The notes under the pieces are model-generated. The model searched no databases. It had not been told where the DNA came from and saw only the letters and a list, made by a program, of their open reading frames with translations. 64,000 bases of DNA from positions 4,418,501 to 4,482,500 of the forward strand of contig NZ_CP133111.1 in the NCBI RefSeq assembly GCF_033001325.1, given 5' to 3'. The stretch's first letter is position 1, and each line of letters starts with the position of its first letter. This DNA is from Rhodopseudomonas sp. BAL398 (GTDB lineage: Bacteria; Pseudomonadota; Alphaproteobacteria; Rhizobiales; Xanthobacteraceae). The position numbers and the translations under genes were made by a program. Positions 1-9,075 of this stretch are shown in pieces.

Positions 1-139
1 TCTGGCCGGCGGCGGCCTCGACGCCCAGCACCGAATGCATCATCACCACCATGACGATGCAGATGCCCTTGGCGTAATCCACCCAGTCGACCCGCGCCGG
101 CGACCCGGTGCGAGCGGTTACTGTGCCGGTTGCGGTCAT
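1..139 (-). CDS. Acyltransferase 3 family protein, N-terminal fragment cut by the window edge
   Basis: Only the first 46 residues are present; the gene runs off the left edge. A short cytoplasmic lead is followed by DYAKGICIVMVVMMHS, the start of the first membrane helix of the acyltransferase 3 (OafA/OpgC-like) family, whose members O-acylate sugars or other surface molecules at the inner membrane. The start is ATG at 139, preceded on the minus strand by GAGGGA about six bases upstream, a good ribosome binding site. It is divergent from hrpB. The substrate cannot be judged from this fragment. Confidence 0.7.
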   Translation of the reverse strand, partial: MTATGTVTARTGSPARVDWVDYAKGICIVMVVMMHSVLGVEAAAGQ

Positions 140-330
140 CTTTGTCCCTCTTTGGCGCGGCCCCGGCGCAGTATCCGGTGGAACAGTTGCGATCTTGTTT
201 CAACGATCAAGGAATGTGCCACGCGCGGCGGCTCACATTGCCGCGATGAGCATTTGGTTAAGGCGCGTTAAGGATTTCCAGCCCCACCGCGCCTGATCCG
301 AATCCTGTGACCCATCAATTGCCAAGAAGG

Positions 331-2967
331 ATGGATACGCGGGTCAAGCCCGCGTATGACGCCGCATTGGTGGACAGGCTGGGACCAATTTTGCGCGCAT
401 TCGACACCCCCCTACCGATCGACGCCGTGCTCGACGAGCTGTCGCGCAGGCTGGCCGACCAGAACGCCGCGGTGCTGGTCGCGCCGCCCGGTGCCGGCAA
501 GACCACAAGGGTGCCGCTGGCGCTGCTCGATGCGCCATGGCTGGGCACCAAGAAGATCATCATGCTGGAGCCGCGCCGGATCGCGGCCCGCGCCAGCGCC
601 GAGCGGATGGCCAGGACGCTGGGCGAGCGCGCCGGCGACACCGTCGGCTACCGCGTCCGCTTCGGCTCGAAAATCTCGCGCGCAACCCGGATCGAGGTGG
701 TGACCGAGGGCATCTTCACCCGGCAGATCATGGACGATCCGGAATTGACCGGGATCGCCGCGGTGCTGTTCGACGAATTCCACGAGCGCTCGCTCGACGC
801 CGATCTCGGCCTGGCGCTGGCGCGCGACGCCCAGCAGGGGCTGCGCGAGGATCTGCGCATCCTGGTGATGTCGGCGACCATCGACGGCGCCCGGGTGGCG
901 CGGCTGCTCGGCGACGCGCCGGTGATCGAAAGCCTCGGCCGGGCCTTTCCGGTCGAGACCCGCTATCTCGGCCGCAAGCCCGACGCGCCGCTGGAGCGGC
1001 AGATGGCGGAGGCGATTGCGTCGGCGTTGCGCGAAAATCCGGGCTCGGTGCTGGCGTTCCTGCCGGGCGCCGCCGAAATCCGCCGCACCCAGACGTTTCT
1101 CGCCGAGCGGATTCACGATGCGTCGATCGAGATCGTGCCGCTGTTCGGCGCGCTCGACGCCGCGGTGCAGGACCGGGCGATTCAGCCGGCGCCGAAGGGG
1201 ATGCGCAAGGTGGTGCTGGCGACCTCGATCGCCGAGACCTCGCTGACCATCGAGGGCGTGCGCATCGTGGTCGATTGCGGCATGGCGCGGGGGCCGCGCT
1301 ACGAGCCGGATATCGGGCTGACCCGGCTGGAGACGGTGCGGGCCTCGCGCGCCGCGGTCGATCAGCGCCGCGGCCGCGCCGGCCGTACCGAGCCGGGGGT
1401 CTGTTACCGGCTGTGGGACGAGCCGCAGACCGCCTCGTTGCCGGCCTATACCCAGCCGGAAATCCTCAGCGCCGATCTGTCGTCGCTGCTGCTTGATCTG
1501 GCGCAATGGGGCGTTGCCGACCCGGGCGCCCTGGCGTTTCTCGATCCGCCGCCGGCGCCGGCGCTGAAAGAGGCGCGCAGCCTGCTCGGCGAACTCGGCG
1601 CGCTCGACGCCGACGGCCGCATCACCGACGAAGGCAAGAGCCTGCGCGCGCTGGCGCTGCCGCCGCGATTGGCGCGGATGATCGTCGATTCGCACCGGCT
1701 CGGCGCCGGCGACGCCGCCGCGGCGATCGCCGCGATTCTCACCGAGCGCGGGCTCGGCGGCGACAGCGTCGATCTCGGCGCAAGGCTCGAGCAGTTCCGC
1801 CGCGACCGCACGCCACGCGCCACCAGCGCCCGCCAGATGGCGCAGCGCTGGGCTTCGCAGGTGGCCTCTTCTCCCTCCCCCTTGCGGGGAGGGTGGCCGG
1901 CCGAAGGCCGGTCGGGTGGGGGGGCAACAGCCAAGGCTTCGGTTCGTGGCACCCCCACCCCCGACCCCTCCCCGCAAGGGGGAGGGGAGTTGAGCAGCGG
2001 CGAAATGCTGGCGCTGGCGTTTCCGGATCGGGTCGCCAAGAACCGCGGCAATGGCAGTTTCGTGCTGGCCAATGGCCGCGGGGCCGCGATCGACCGGGCC
2101 TCGGCGTTGGCGCGCGCGCCCTATATCGCGGTGGCGGAGATGACCGGCACCGCGGCGCAGGGCCGCATCCTGCTGGCGGCGCCGATCGCGCTGACCGAGA
2201 TCGAGGCCCGCTTCGCTGCGCAGATCGCCGCCCTCGACGAGATCTCTTTCGACCGCGCCGCGCTGGCGTTGCGTGGCCGGCGCAAGCGCACATTGGCCGC
2301 CATCACGCTGTCGGAAGCGCCCTTCGCGGTGAAGCCGTCGGCGGAGACGGCGCGCATCTTCGCCGATGGCGTGGTCGCGGCCGGGCTCGAGAAGTTGCCG
2401 TGGTCGAAGTCGCTCGCCCAATGGCGCGGCCGGGTGATGTTCCTGCGCGCCGCCGAGGGCGAGGCGGCATCGCATTCTTGGCCGGATCTGTCCGACGCCG
2501 GATTGGCGGAGAATCGCGAGGCCTGGCTGCTGCCTGCACTGTTCGACAAAACCGCGTTGAAGGAGGTCTCCCCCGGCGATCTGTCGGACGCGCTGATCGG
2601 GTTGCTGCCATGGGAGCTGCGCGCCCGGCTCGACAAGGAGGCCCCGACCCATTTCGAGGCGCCGACCGGCACCTCGCTGCCGATCGACTATGAAGCCGAG
2701 CAGGGCCCGACCATCGCGGTGCGCCTGCAGGAATTGTTCGGGCTCACCACGCATCCCTCGGTGGCCAAGGGGGCGGTGCCGCTGGTGCTGGAACTGCTGT
2801 CGCCGGCGCATCGCCCGGTGCAGGTGACGCGCGACCTGCCGGGTTTCTGGCGCGGCTCTTACGCCGCGGTGCGCTCCGACCTGCGCGGACGCTATCCGCG
2901 CCATCCCTGGCCGGAGGACCCGGCCAATGCGCCGCCGACCCGCCGGGTCAAGCCGCGCGGAACCTGA
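331..2967 (+). CDS. hrpB: ATP-dependent helicase HrpB
   Basis: DEAH-box helicase of the HrpB family; its cellular role is poorly defined, though related HrpA acts on RNA and ribosomes. Visible motifs: Walker A PPGAGKT near residue 51, DEFH near 148, SATI near 181, the helicase C motif with SIAETSLTIEG, and QRRGRAGR near 345, followed by the HrpB-specific C-terminal half. The start is uncertain. GTG at 307 and ATG at 331 are in frame, but residues from 331 to about 360 come from a short palindromic repeat, so translation may really begin at GTG 370 or TTG 391, just before the conserved RAFDTPLPID. The protein is longer than a usual HrpB because a GC-rich repeat adds about 40 residues in frame around 513-553. 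Confidence 0.93.
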   Translation: MDTRVKPAYDAALVDRLGPILRAFDTPLPIDAVLDELSRRLADQNAAVLVAPPGAGKTTRVPLALLDAPWLGTKKIIMLEPRRIAARASAERMARTLGERAGDTVGYRVRFGSKISRATRIEVVTEGIFTRQIMDDPELTGIAAVLFDEFHERSLDADLGLALARDAQQGLREDLRILVMSATIDGARVARLLGDAPVIESLGRAFPVETRYLGRKPDAPLERQMAEAIASALRENPGSVLAFLPGAAEIRRTQTFLAERIHDASIEIVPLFGALDAAVQDRAIQPAPKGMRKVVLATSIAETSLTIEGVRIVVDCGMARGPRYEPDIGLTRLETVRASRAAVDQRRGRAGRTEPGVCYRLWDEPQTASLPAYTQPEILSADLSSLLLDLAQWGVADPGALAFLDPPPAPALKEARSLLGELGALDADGRITDEGKSLRALALPPRLARMIVDSHRLGAGDAAAAIAAILTERGLGGDSVDLGARLEQFRRDRTPRATSARQMAQRWASQVASSPSPLRGGWPAEGRSGGGATAKASVRGTPTPDPSPQGGGELSSGEMLALAFPDRVAKNRGNGSFVLANGRGAAIDRASALARAPYIAVAEMTGTAAQGRILLAAPIALTEIEARFAAQIAALDEISFDRAALALRGRRKRTLAAITLSEAPFAVKPSAETARIFADGVVAAGLEKLPWSKSLAQWRGRVMFLRAAEGEAASHSWPDLSDAGLAENREAWLLPALFDKTALKEVSPGDLSDALIGLLPWELRARLDKEAPTHFEAPTGTSLPIDYEAEQGPTIAVRLQELFGLTTHPSVAKGAVPLVLELLSPAHRPVQVTRDLPGFWRGSYAAVRSDLRGRYPRHPWPEDPANAPPTRRVKPRGT
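335..357. repeat. Short palindromic repeat over the 5' end of hrpB
   Basis: ATACGCGGG and CCCGCGTAT form a perfect 9-bp inverted repeat with a 5-base loop. The surrounding wording (gatacgcgggtcaagcc...) is a familiar intergenic repeat in Bradyrhizobium relatives (recalled, not searched). Its presence inside the annotated start of hrpB suggests the true start is downstream, or that the repeat supplies the first codons. Confidence 0.6.
1871..1989. repeat. Long GC-rich palindromic repeat inserted in frame in hrpB
   Basis: The left arm (1871 to about 1920, C-rich then G-rich) and right arm (about 1950 to 1989, ending CGCAAGGGGGAGGGGA) are largely complementary and could form a long hairpin. It is read through in hrpB as a Pro/Gly-rich peptide containing SPLRGG and TPTPDPSPQGGG. 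The same element, in the same orientation and reading frame, is present at 54103-54207, and a diverged intergenic relative lies at 30407-30514. The helicase motifs all lie upstream, so the insertion sits in the C-terminal half. Confidence 0.85.
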
Positions 2968-3101
2968 GGCCCAGGCACATCGCGGAGCCGCCGTTAAGGC
3001 TTCGCTCACCCTATTGGTCGAAACAGCAGGCATGGCGGCGGGCATTCATCGCCGCTTGCAGCACGGCGTGGTCTGATTGCCGTGCTCGAACCGACCAGTC
3101 G

Positions 3102-3626
3102 ATGAGTATGCCTATGCGTGGGATCATGATTTTCGCCGCCATCATGGTGGTGCTCGGCACCGTGATGGCGCAGATCGCCGACCGGATGACGCCGGCGCAG
3201 GCCCGCTCAATGGTGACCGGGACCGGCGCCGTCGACGCGCCGCAGCAGGCCGGCGTCCGCAATGTCAGCATTGCGCGCGACGCCCGCGGCCATTTCCAGA
3301 CCGACGGCCGCATCGAGGGCCAGCGCATCGCCTTCATGGTCGACACCGGCGCCTCGGTGATCGCGCTGAATGAGAGTTCGGCGGCGCGGTTCGGGTTGCG
3401 GCCGCGCCGCTCCGACTACACCGCCACCGTCTCCACCGCCAACGGGACCGTCAAGGCGGCGCGGACCAGGCTGGCGATGGTCGATGTCGGCGGGCTGATC
3501 GTGCGCGACGTCGAGGCCATGGTGCTGCCTGACGAGTCGCTGTCGGAGAACCTGCTCGGGCTGTCGTTCCTGTCGCGGCTGAAGCGGTTCGAATTTGCCA
3601 ACGGCCAGATGGTGCTTGAGCAGTAA
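3102..3626 (+). CDS. Membrane-anchored clan AA (retropepsin-like) aspartic protease, TIGR02281 type
   Basis: 174 residues. An N-terminal hydrophobic segment (about residues 8-26) acts as a signal anchor, placing the rest in the periplasm. The single aspartic protease motif FMVDTGAS has its catalytic Asp near residue 81, and the later GLSFLSRL is the usual second landmark. One catalytic motif in a short chain implies a homodimer, as in retropepsins. The start is ATG 3102; ATG codons at 3108 and 3114 are alternatives. It stands alone, converging with the exporter gene that follows. Substrates are not known for this family. Confidence 0.85.
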   Translation: MSMPMRGIMIFAAIMVVLGTVMAQIADRMTPAQARSMVTGTGAVDAPQQAGVRNVSIARDARGHFQTDGRIEGQRIAFMVDTGASVIALNESSAARFGLRPRRSDYTATVSTANGTVKAARTRLAMVDVGGLIVRDVEAMVLPDESLSENLLGLSFLSRLKRFEFANGQMVLEQ

Positions 3627-3636
3627 CGCGGCGCTC

Positions 3637-4506
3637 TCAGCGGCGCTTGCGAAACATGTCGCGTGCGGCGATCAATCCGCCGCCGGCGATCAGCGCCGCC
3701 GCGAAAGCCAGCGTCGGGCTCGGCCTGGCATAGCCCGCCGCGATCAGAAATCCGGTCGACAGCAGGGGGGTCGCATAGGACGCGGCCCCCAGCACCCGGA
3801 TGTCGCCGCGCTTCATCCCGATGTCCCAGGCATAGAACGCCGCGCCGAGCGGGCCGATGCCGAGTGCGGTGATCGCCAGCCACTGGCTGGTGCCCTGCGG
3901 CCATACCGTCGTCTCGAAGGCCAGATGCATCAACGCTGCGAGCAGGGCGGTCGCCATGCAGAAGCCGGCCACGGCGTCGGTCGGGACCGCGCGCAGCCGG
4001 CGCGACATCACCGAATAGCTGGCCCACACGAACGCCGCCGCGATCGCCGCCACGAGGCCCGGCACATAGGCCGGCTCGAAACCGGAGGTATTACCGGCGA
4101 ACAGCAGCACGGTGCCGGCGAGCCCAAGCAGCGCGCCGACGATGTGATGCGGCAGCAGTCGCTCGCCCGGCAGCAGCGAGGAGAACAGCACGATCAGCAG
4201 CGGCCACAGATAGTTCAGCAATCCGGCTTCGGCCGGCGGCGCGAAGCGCAGCGCCAGGAAATACAGCGCGTGATAGCCGAACAAGCCGCCGACGCCGACC
4301 GCCCAGGCCAGCGGCGACTGCCGCAACGCGCCGAACGCGCCGGGCCGCGCGATCCAGCTCGCCGACGCCGCCAGCGCGCCAATCGCGAAGGTCATCGCCG
4401 TCAGCTGGAACGCCGGTACCGTGCCGGTCGCCACCGTCAGCACCGATAGCAGCGACCACATCAGGATTGCGGTCAGGCCGATCAGGGTCGCGGTGCGCGG
4501 CGTCAT
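3637..4506 (-). CDS. DMT-family (EamA) exporter, YddG-like
   Basis: 289 residues with about ten hydrophobic segments, organised as two EamA halves. The N-terminus MTPRTATLIGLTAILMWS closely resembles the E. coli aromatic amino acid exporter YddG, so aromatic amino acid or metabolite efflux is a reasonable inference; the substrate is not proven. The reading frame is open upstream to 4566, but ATG 4506 matches the family start. It is convergent with the protease gene, separated by 10 bases. Confidence 0.8.
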   Translation of the reverse strand: MTPRTATLIGLTAILMWSLLSVLTVATGTVPAFQLTAMTFAIGALAASASWIARPGAFGALRQSPLAWAVGVGGLFGYHALYFLALRFAPPAEAGLLNYLWPLLIVLFSSLLPGERLLPHHIVGALLGLAGTVLLFAGNTSGFEPAYVPGLVAAIAAAFVWASYSVMSRRLRAVPTDAVAGFCMATALLAALMHLAFETTVWPQGTSQWLAITALGIGPLGAAFYAWDIGMKRGDIRVLGAASYATPLLSTGFLIAAGYARPSPTLAFAAALIAGGGLIAARDMFRKRR

Positions 4507-4871
4507 AATTTCAGTCTTGAATGGCAGTTTGGATGATGGGGCGATGCCGAATCGCGGACGGCTCACTCCGCGGCGGTCCAGCTTTAGCTGCGATCAAGCC
4601 CGACATCCACTCCCGAAACCCAAGCCCGAAATCCAAGCCCGAAACCGAAGCTGTGGATCCATGTCCGAATTCCATGCCTCTGGGGCGCACATGTCTCTGG
4701 GGCTCAGATGCCGCTGGGGCTCAGATGCCTCCGCGGCTCGCGCGCCGCGAAGTGCGATTTGCCCATCCTGGTCTGCACCCAAGGCCGGGGAGCAACCGGA
4801 CTCACCAACCTTCAAAACGAAAGTCTATGAAGACCATCGGTATGTAACAGATGGACGATCGGATCATCCGA
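4507..4871. other. Intergenic stretch with low-order repeats
   Basis: No convincing gene lies here. The stretch holds repeated phrases, including several copies of aagcccgaaa at about 4598-4650 and two copies of ctggggctcagatg at about 4697-4722. It lies upstream of the YddG-like gene and downstream of the phbB stop, so it may hold the exporter's promoter, but no clear hexamers stand out. Confidence 0.5.
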
Positions 4872-5597
4872 TCAGATCATATACTGGCCGCCATTGATCG
4901 ACAGCGTCGAGCCGGTGACGAAACCGGATTCATCGGCGGCGAGGAAGACCACGGCGCGGGCGATCTCGTCGGGCTCGCCGAGCCGGTTGGCCGGGATCAA
5001 CGGCAGGATGGCCTTGTCGAGAACCTCCTTGGGTACGGCCTGCACCATCTCGGTATTGATATAGCCGGGGCAGATCACGTTGACGGTAATGCCGCCGCGC
5101 GCATTCTCCAGCGCCAGCGCCTTGGTGAAGCCGATGTCGCCGGCCTTGGCCGCCGAATAATTGACCTGGCCGAACTGGCCCTTCTGGCCGTTGACCGAGG
5201 AGATGTTGATGACGCGCCCGAATTTGCGCGCGCGCATGCCTTCAATGACCTGACGGGTCATGTTGAACAGCGAGCCGAGATTGGTGTTGATCACCGCGTT
5301 CCATTGCTCGAGCGTCATCTTGTGAAAGGCGCCGTCGCGGGTGATGCCGGCATTGTTGACCAGGATGTCGATCGGCCCCAGCTCGGCCTCGACCTTCTTG
5401 ACGCCTTCGGCGCAGGCATCAAACGAACTCACATCCCATTTGTACACCGGGATACCCGTCTCGGATTTGAAGGCGTCCGCGGCGCTGTCATTGCCCGCAT
5501 AGGACGCGGCGACCTGATAGCCCGCCGCCTTTAATGCTTTGCTGATCCCCGCGCCGATTCCCCGCGTTCCTCCGGTCACCAATGCAACACGCGCCAT
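4872..5597 (-). CDS. phbB: Acetoacetyl-CoA reductase (NADPH), PHB synthesis
   Basis: 241-residue short-chain dehydrogenase that reduces acetoacetyl-CoA to (R)-3-hydroxybutyryl-CoA, the monomer for polyhydroxybutyrate synthase. The cofactor motif GGTRGIGAG is near residues 8-16, NNAG is present, and the catalytic Ser-Tyr-Lys set is seen as ISSVNG and YSAAKAG. The C-terminus ends SINGGQYM as in PhbB proteins. The start is ATG 5597, with GGGAGGGAG a few bases upstream. It lies downstream of phbA on the same strand, but a strong terminator at 5790-5819 separates the two, so phbB probably has its own promoter in 5598-5789. Confidence 0.95.
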   Translation of the reverse strand: MARVALVTGGTRGIGAGISKALKAAGYQVAASYAGNDSAADAFKSETGIPVYKWDVSSFDACAEGVKKVEAELGPIDILVNNAGITRDGAFHKMTLEQWNAVINTNLGSLFNMTRQVIEGMRARKFGRVINISSVNGQKGQFGQVNYSAAKAGDIGFTKALALENARGGITVNVICPGYINTEMVQAVPKEVLDKAILPLIPANRLGEPDEIARAVVFLAADESGFVTGSTLSINGGQYMI

Positions 5598-5789
5598 GCT
5601 TACTCCCTCCCCTTGCGCATGATTCACCTGAGCGTGAGCGGTGACGGGTCAGATCATGCGGCATTCCAAAATCGTGAACGCGATTATCGCAATACCGTCC
5701 TCCTCTTGCGATGAGGAGCGTGCCTGCTGATCGTGTTCGGCTTTTCTTATAGCTTCGAATTAATCTGGCCGCGTGACGAACATCAAGAC

Positions 5790-5819
5790 AAAAACGCCCG
5801 GCTTTCGCCGGGCGTTTTG
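5790..5819 (-). terminator. Rho-independent terminator of phbA
   Basis: AACGCCCGGC and GCCGGGCGTT form a perfect GC-rich stem around a TTTC loop, flanked by an A run on one side and T residues on the other. It lies between the phbA stop (5881) and the phbB start (5597), both on the minus strand. On that strand the stem is followed by TTTTTGTC, as expected for termination of phbA. The A/T flanks could let it work in both directions. Confidence 0.85.
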
Positions 5820-5880
5820 CTAATTCGTTGGTGCAGTGCAAACGACGCGATGATTGCGCGTCGTTACCTCGCTGCTTGCA

Positions 5881-7152
<1,272 letters not shown>

Positions 7153-7316
7153 CTATCCTGTTAATCCGGCGGCAGCGTGTCAATCCGAGACACGATTTTG
7201 CGAGCGCCGAACCGCCAATAAAATCGCCGGGTGGCGACATCGGCAGCAATCGGTGCCGAGAAATTAACGCGGCCGCACAAAATGGTAGCCGAAACGCATC
7301 CGAAGTGCTTACTTTA

Positions 7317-7331
7317 TTGCATTGCGTTTGC
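7317..7331. promoter_or_regulatory. TTGC-rich site upstream of phaR, possible PhaR operator
   Basis: Three TTGC words occur at 7317, 7322 and 7328, about 50-64 bases before the phaR start, in the 320-base divergent region between phbA and phaR. PhaR proteins of other alphaproteobacteria bind TTGC/TGCA-rich DNA and repress their own gene, so this is a candidate autoregulatory site. No other clear element was seen in 7116-7316. Confidence 0.35.
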
Positions 7332-7380
7332 CGGCCGCCGTGTTTTCGGCGGGTCCCTTTCCTCCGTGTGTGTGGGTGCC

Positions 7381-7986
7381 ATGGCGAAATCTGACCAACC
7401 GACTACGATCAAGAAATATGCGAACCGGCGGCTGTATAACACCGGCACGAGCACTTACGTGACGCTCGAGGATCTCGCCTCGATGGTGAAGGACGGCGAG
7501 GACTTTCTCGTCTACGACGCCAAGTCCGGTGACGACATCACCCGCTCGGTGCTGGCCCAGATCATCTTCGAACAAGAAAACAAGGCCGGACAGAACCTGC
7601 TACCCACCACCTTCCTGCGCCAGCTGATCCGGTTCTACGGCGACAGCATGCAGATGGTGGTGCCGAAATATCTCGAGCAGTCGATCGACAGCCTGACCCG
7701 CGAGCAGGAAAAATTCCGCAAGCAGATGACCAACACCTTCAGCATGACGCCGTTCGCGCCGCTGGAGGAAACCGTCCGCCGCAACATGGAAATGTTTCAG
7801 CAGACCTTCGCGATGTTCAAGCCGTTCGTGCCGCCGCGCAAGGGCAGCGCCCACGCCGCGGAGCCCGAGGACCCCGCCGCCGAGCCGGCGGGCGAGACCG
7901 GCAATATCGAGGATCTGCGGCAGCAGATGAAAGAGATGCAGGAACGGCTGGAGCGGATGTCGCTGGAGCAGAAAAAGGACGAGTAG
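7381..7986 (+). CDS. phaR: Polyhydroxyalkanoate synthesis repressor PhaR
   Basis: 201 residues. The N-terminal PHB/PHA accumulation regulator DNA-binding domain (about 8-70) contains the hallmark IKKYANRRLYNT and FLVYDAKSGDDIT. A PHB-accumulation regulatory segment follows (about 72-115), and the C-terminus is Glu/Gln-rich and probably coiled coil (ENIEDLRQQMKEMQ-like). PhaR senses PHB, leaves DNA to sit on granules, and so derepresses phasin genes. The frame is open from 7231, but ATG 7381 matches the family start. It is divergent from phbA, which fits its role. Confidence 0.93.
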   Translation: MAKSDQPTTIKKYANRRLYNTGTSTYVTLEDLASMVKDGEDFLVYDAKSGDDITRSVLAQIIFEQENKAGQNLLPTTFLRQLIRFYGDSMQMVVPKYLEQSIDSLTREQEKFRKQMTNTFSMTPFAPLEETVRRNMEMFQQTFAMFKPFVPPRKGSAHAAEPEDPAAEPAGETGNIEDLRQQMKEMQERLERMSLEQKKDE

Positions 7987-8129
7987 GCCTGCCTGGAAGA
8001 TTAGGCGGCTCGGGCAGATAAGCGTCGATGCGGCTCGGCCATCGCTGGCCCACGAGAGCTGGGAGCGATATTGCCGGGTCGTGGAATCGGACCGTAAGGC
8101 TGGCGGCTCGGCCGATGCGACCGTCTTGA

Positions 8130-8154
8130 TTTGTACGGCAAAATCCCGTACAAA
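8130..8154. promoter_or_regulatory. Palindromic operator of the TacA/TacT-type operon
   Basis: TTTGTACGG and CCGTACAAA form a perfect 9-bp inverted repeat separated by 7 bases, ending 20 bases before the antitoxin start. Ribbon-helix-helix antitoxins with acetyltransferase toxins autoregulate through such palindromes near the promoter. The AT-rich bases after the site may contain the -10 region. Confidence 0.75.
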
Positions 8155-8173
8155 ATTTGAAAGAGGGTTCGAG

Positions 8174-8461
8174 ATGGCCACCGAACAAAGCCGGACCGCG
8201 CGTATCGAAGCCCGCATCGCGCCCGAAGCGCTCGCAGTCGTCAAACGCGCCGCCGAACTGCAAGGCCGCAGCGTCAGCGATTTCGTCGTTGCGGCTGCGC
8301 AGGAAGCCGCTGCGCGTGCCATCGAAGATATCCAGATCATTCGCCTCGCGGTCGAGGATCAGCGCGGCTTCGCAGCCGCGATTATCGATCCGCCGCCCCC
8401 TTCCGCCAACCTGCTGCGTGCCGCCGACGCCTATCGGGATCTGGTCAAGGCGTCGCAGTGA
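8174..8461 (+). CDS. DUF1778 ribbon-helix-helix antitoxin (TacA family)
   Basis: 95 residues. The N-terminal part RTARIEARIAPEALAVVKRA has the beta strand and helix of a ribbon-helix-helix DNA-binding domain, followed by GRSVSDFVVAAAQEAA. The C-terminal part would wrap and neutralise the toxin. In this family the antitoxin blocks a GNAT toxin and represses the operon as a complex. The frame is open from 8081, but ATG 8174 follows a GAGG-like site (8164-8173) and lies right after the palindromic operator. The toxin gene starts 7 bases after the stop, a typical antitoxin-first order. Confidence 0.9.
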   Translation: MATEQSRTARIEARIAPEALAVVKRAAELQGRSVSDFVVAAAQEAAARAIEDIQIIRLAVEDQRGFAAAIIDPPPPSANLLRAADAYRDLVKASQ

Positions 8462-8468
8462 GTCCGCA

Positions 8469-8984
8469 ATGAGTGCGGGGTTTCGGATCGAAGCGCTGGC
8501 CGCGGCGCATGATCGGCTGAGCTTTTGCAGCGGTGTCGAGCCGCTCGATCGCTATCTGCGCGAATTGGCAAATCAGGATATCAAGCGCCGTATCAGCAAT
8601 TGTTTCGTGGCGTTGGACGATGCCGGGTTGATCGCCAGCTACTACAGCTTCGCGGCCACGAGCCTGCCTTTGACGGAATTGTCCGCCGAACAGACCAAAC
8701 GCCTGCCACGCTACCCGCTATTGCCCGCCGGGCTGATCGGCCGTCTTGCGGTCGATCGCCGTTTTCGCGGCCAACGTCTTGGTGGGGCGCTGATCATGGA
8801 TGCCGCGATGCGGGCCTCGCGCTGTGATCCGGCGATCTTCGCCCTGATCGTGGACGCCAAAGACGACAGTGCCGTCCGCTTCTACGAGCACTATCAATTC
8901 CGCCGCTTCACCAGCCGGCCGCAATCCTTGTTCCTGCCAGTCGCGACGGCATTGCAGGCCCTTCAGGCAAAGGGTGGCCAATGA
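8469..8984 (+). CDS. GNAT acetyltransferase toxin (TacT family)
   Basis: 171 residues. Toxins of this type acetylate aminoacyl-tRNA and stop translation. The N-terminus FCSGVEPLDRYLRE matches the TacT start. The acetyl-CoA binding stretch is AVDRRFRGQRLGGALI (about residues 97-112), with R-GQ-LG-x-LI in place of the usual R/Q-x-x-G-x-G/A, and the conserved Tyr is in FYEHYQF near 140. The start is ATG 8469 just after the antitoxin stop. The pair is flanked by phaR and an EAL gene with no other mobile features. Its target tRNA cannot be read from sequence. Confidence 0.88.
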   Translation: MSAGFRIEALAAAHDRLSFCSGVEPLDRYLRELANQDIKRRISNCFVALDDAGLIASYYSFAATSLPLTELSAEQTKRLPRYPLLPAGLIGRLAVDRRFRGQRLGGALIMDAAMRASRCDPAIFALIVDAKDDSAVRFYEHYQFRRFTSRPQSLFLPVATALQALQAKGGQ

Positions 8985-9075
8985 TGCGAACCCCTTGAGC
9001 CCGACGTCCGTGCCCAAAACGCCGTGATCTCAAGCCGCGGCGCACGATTTGTCTCTGACCTTGCGGATGCCGACT

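Noticed and set aside
412-3045. An 877-codon open frame on the minus strand opposite hrpB
   Set aside because: Its product is Arg/Gln/Gly-rich without any domain, and it mirrors a clearly real helicase gene. High GC leaves antisense frames open.
4521-4897. Open frames of 108-158 codons between the YddG-like gene and phbB
   Set aside because: They run through low-order repeats and into the antisense of phbB; no protein family is seen.
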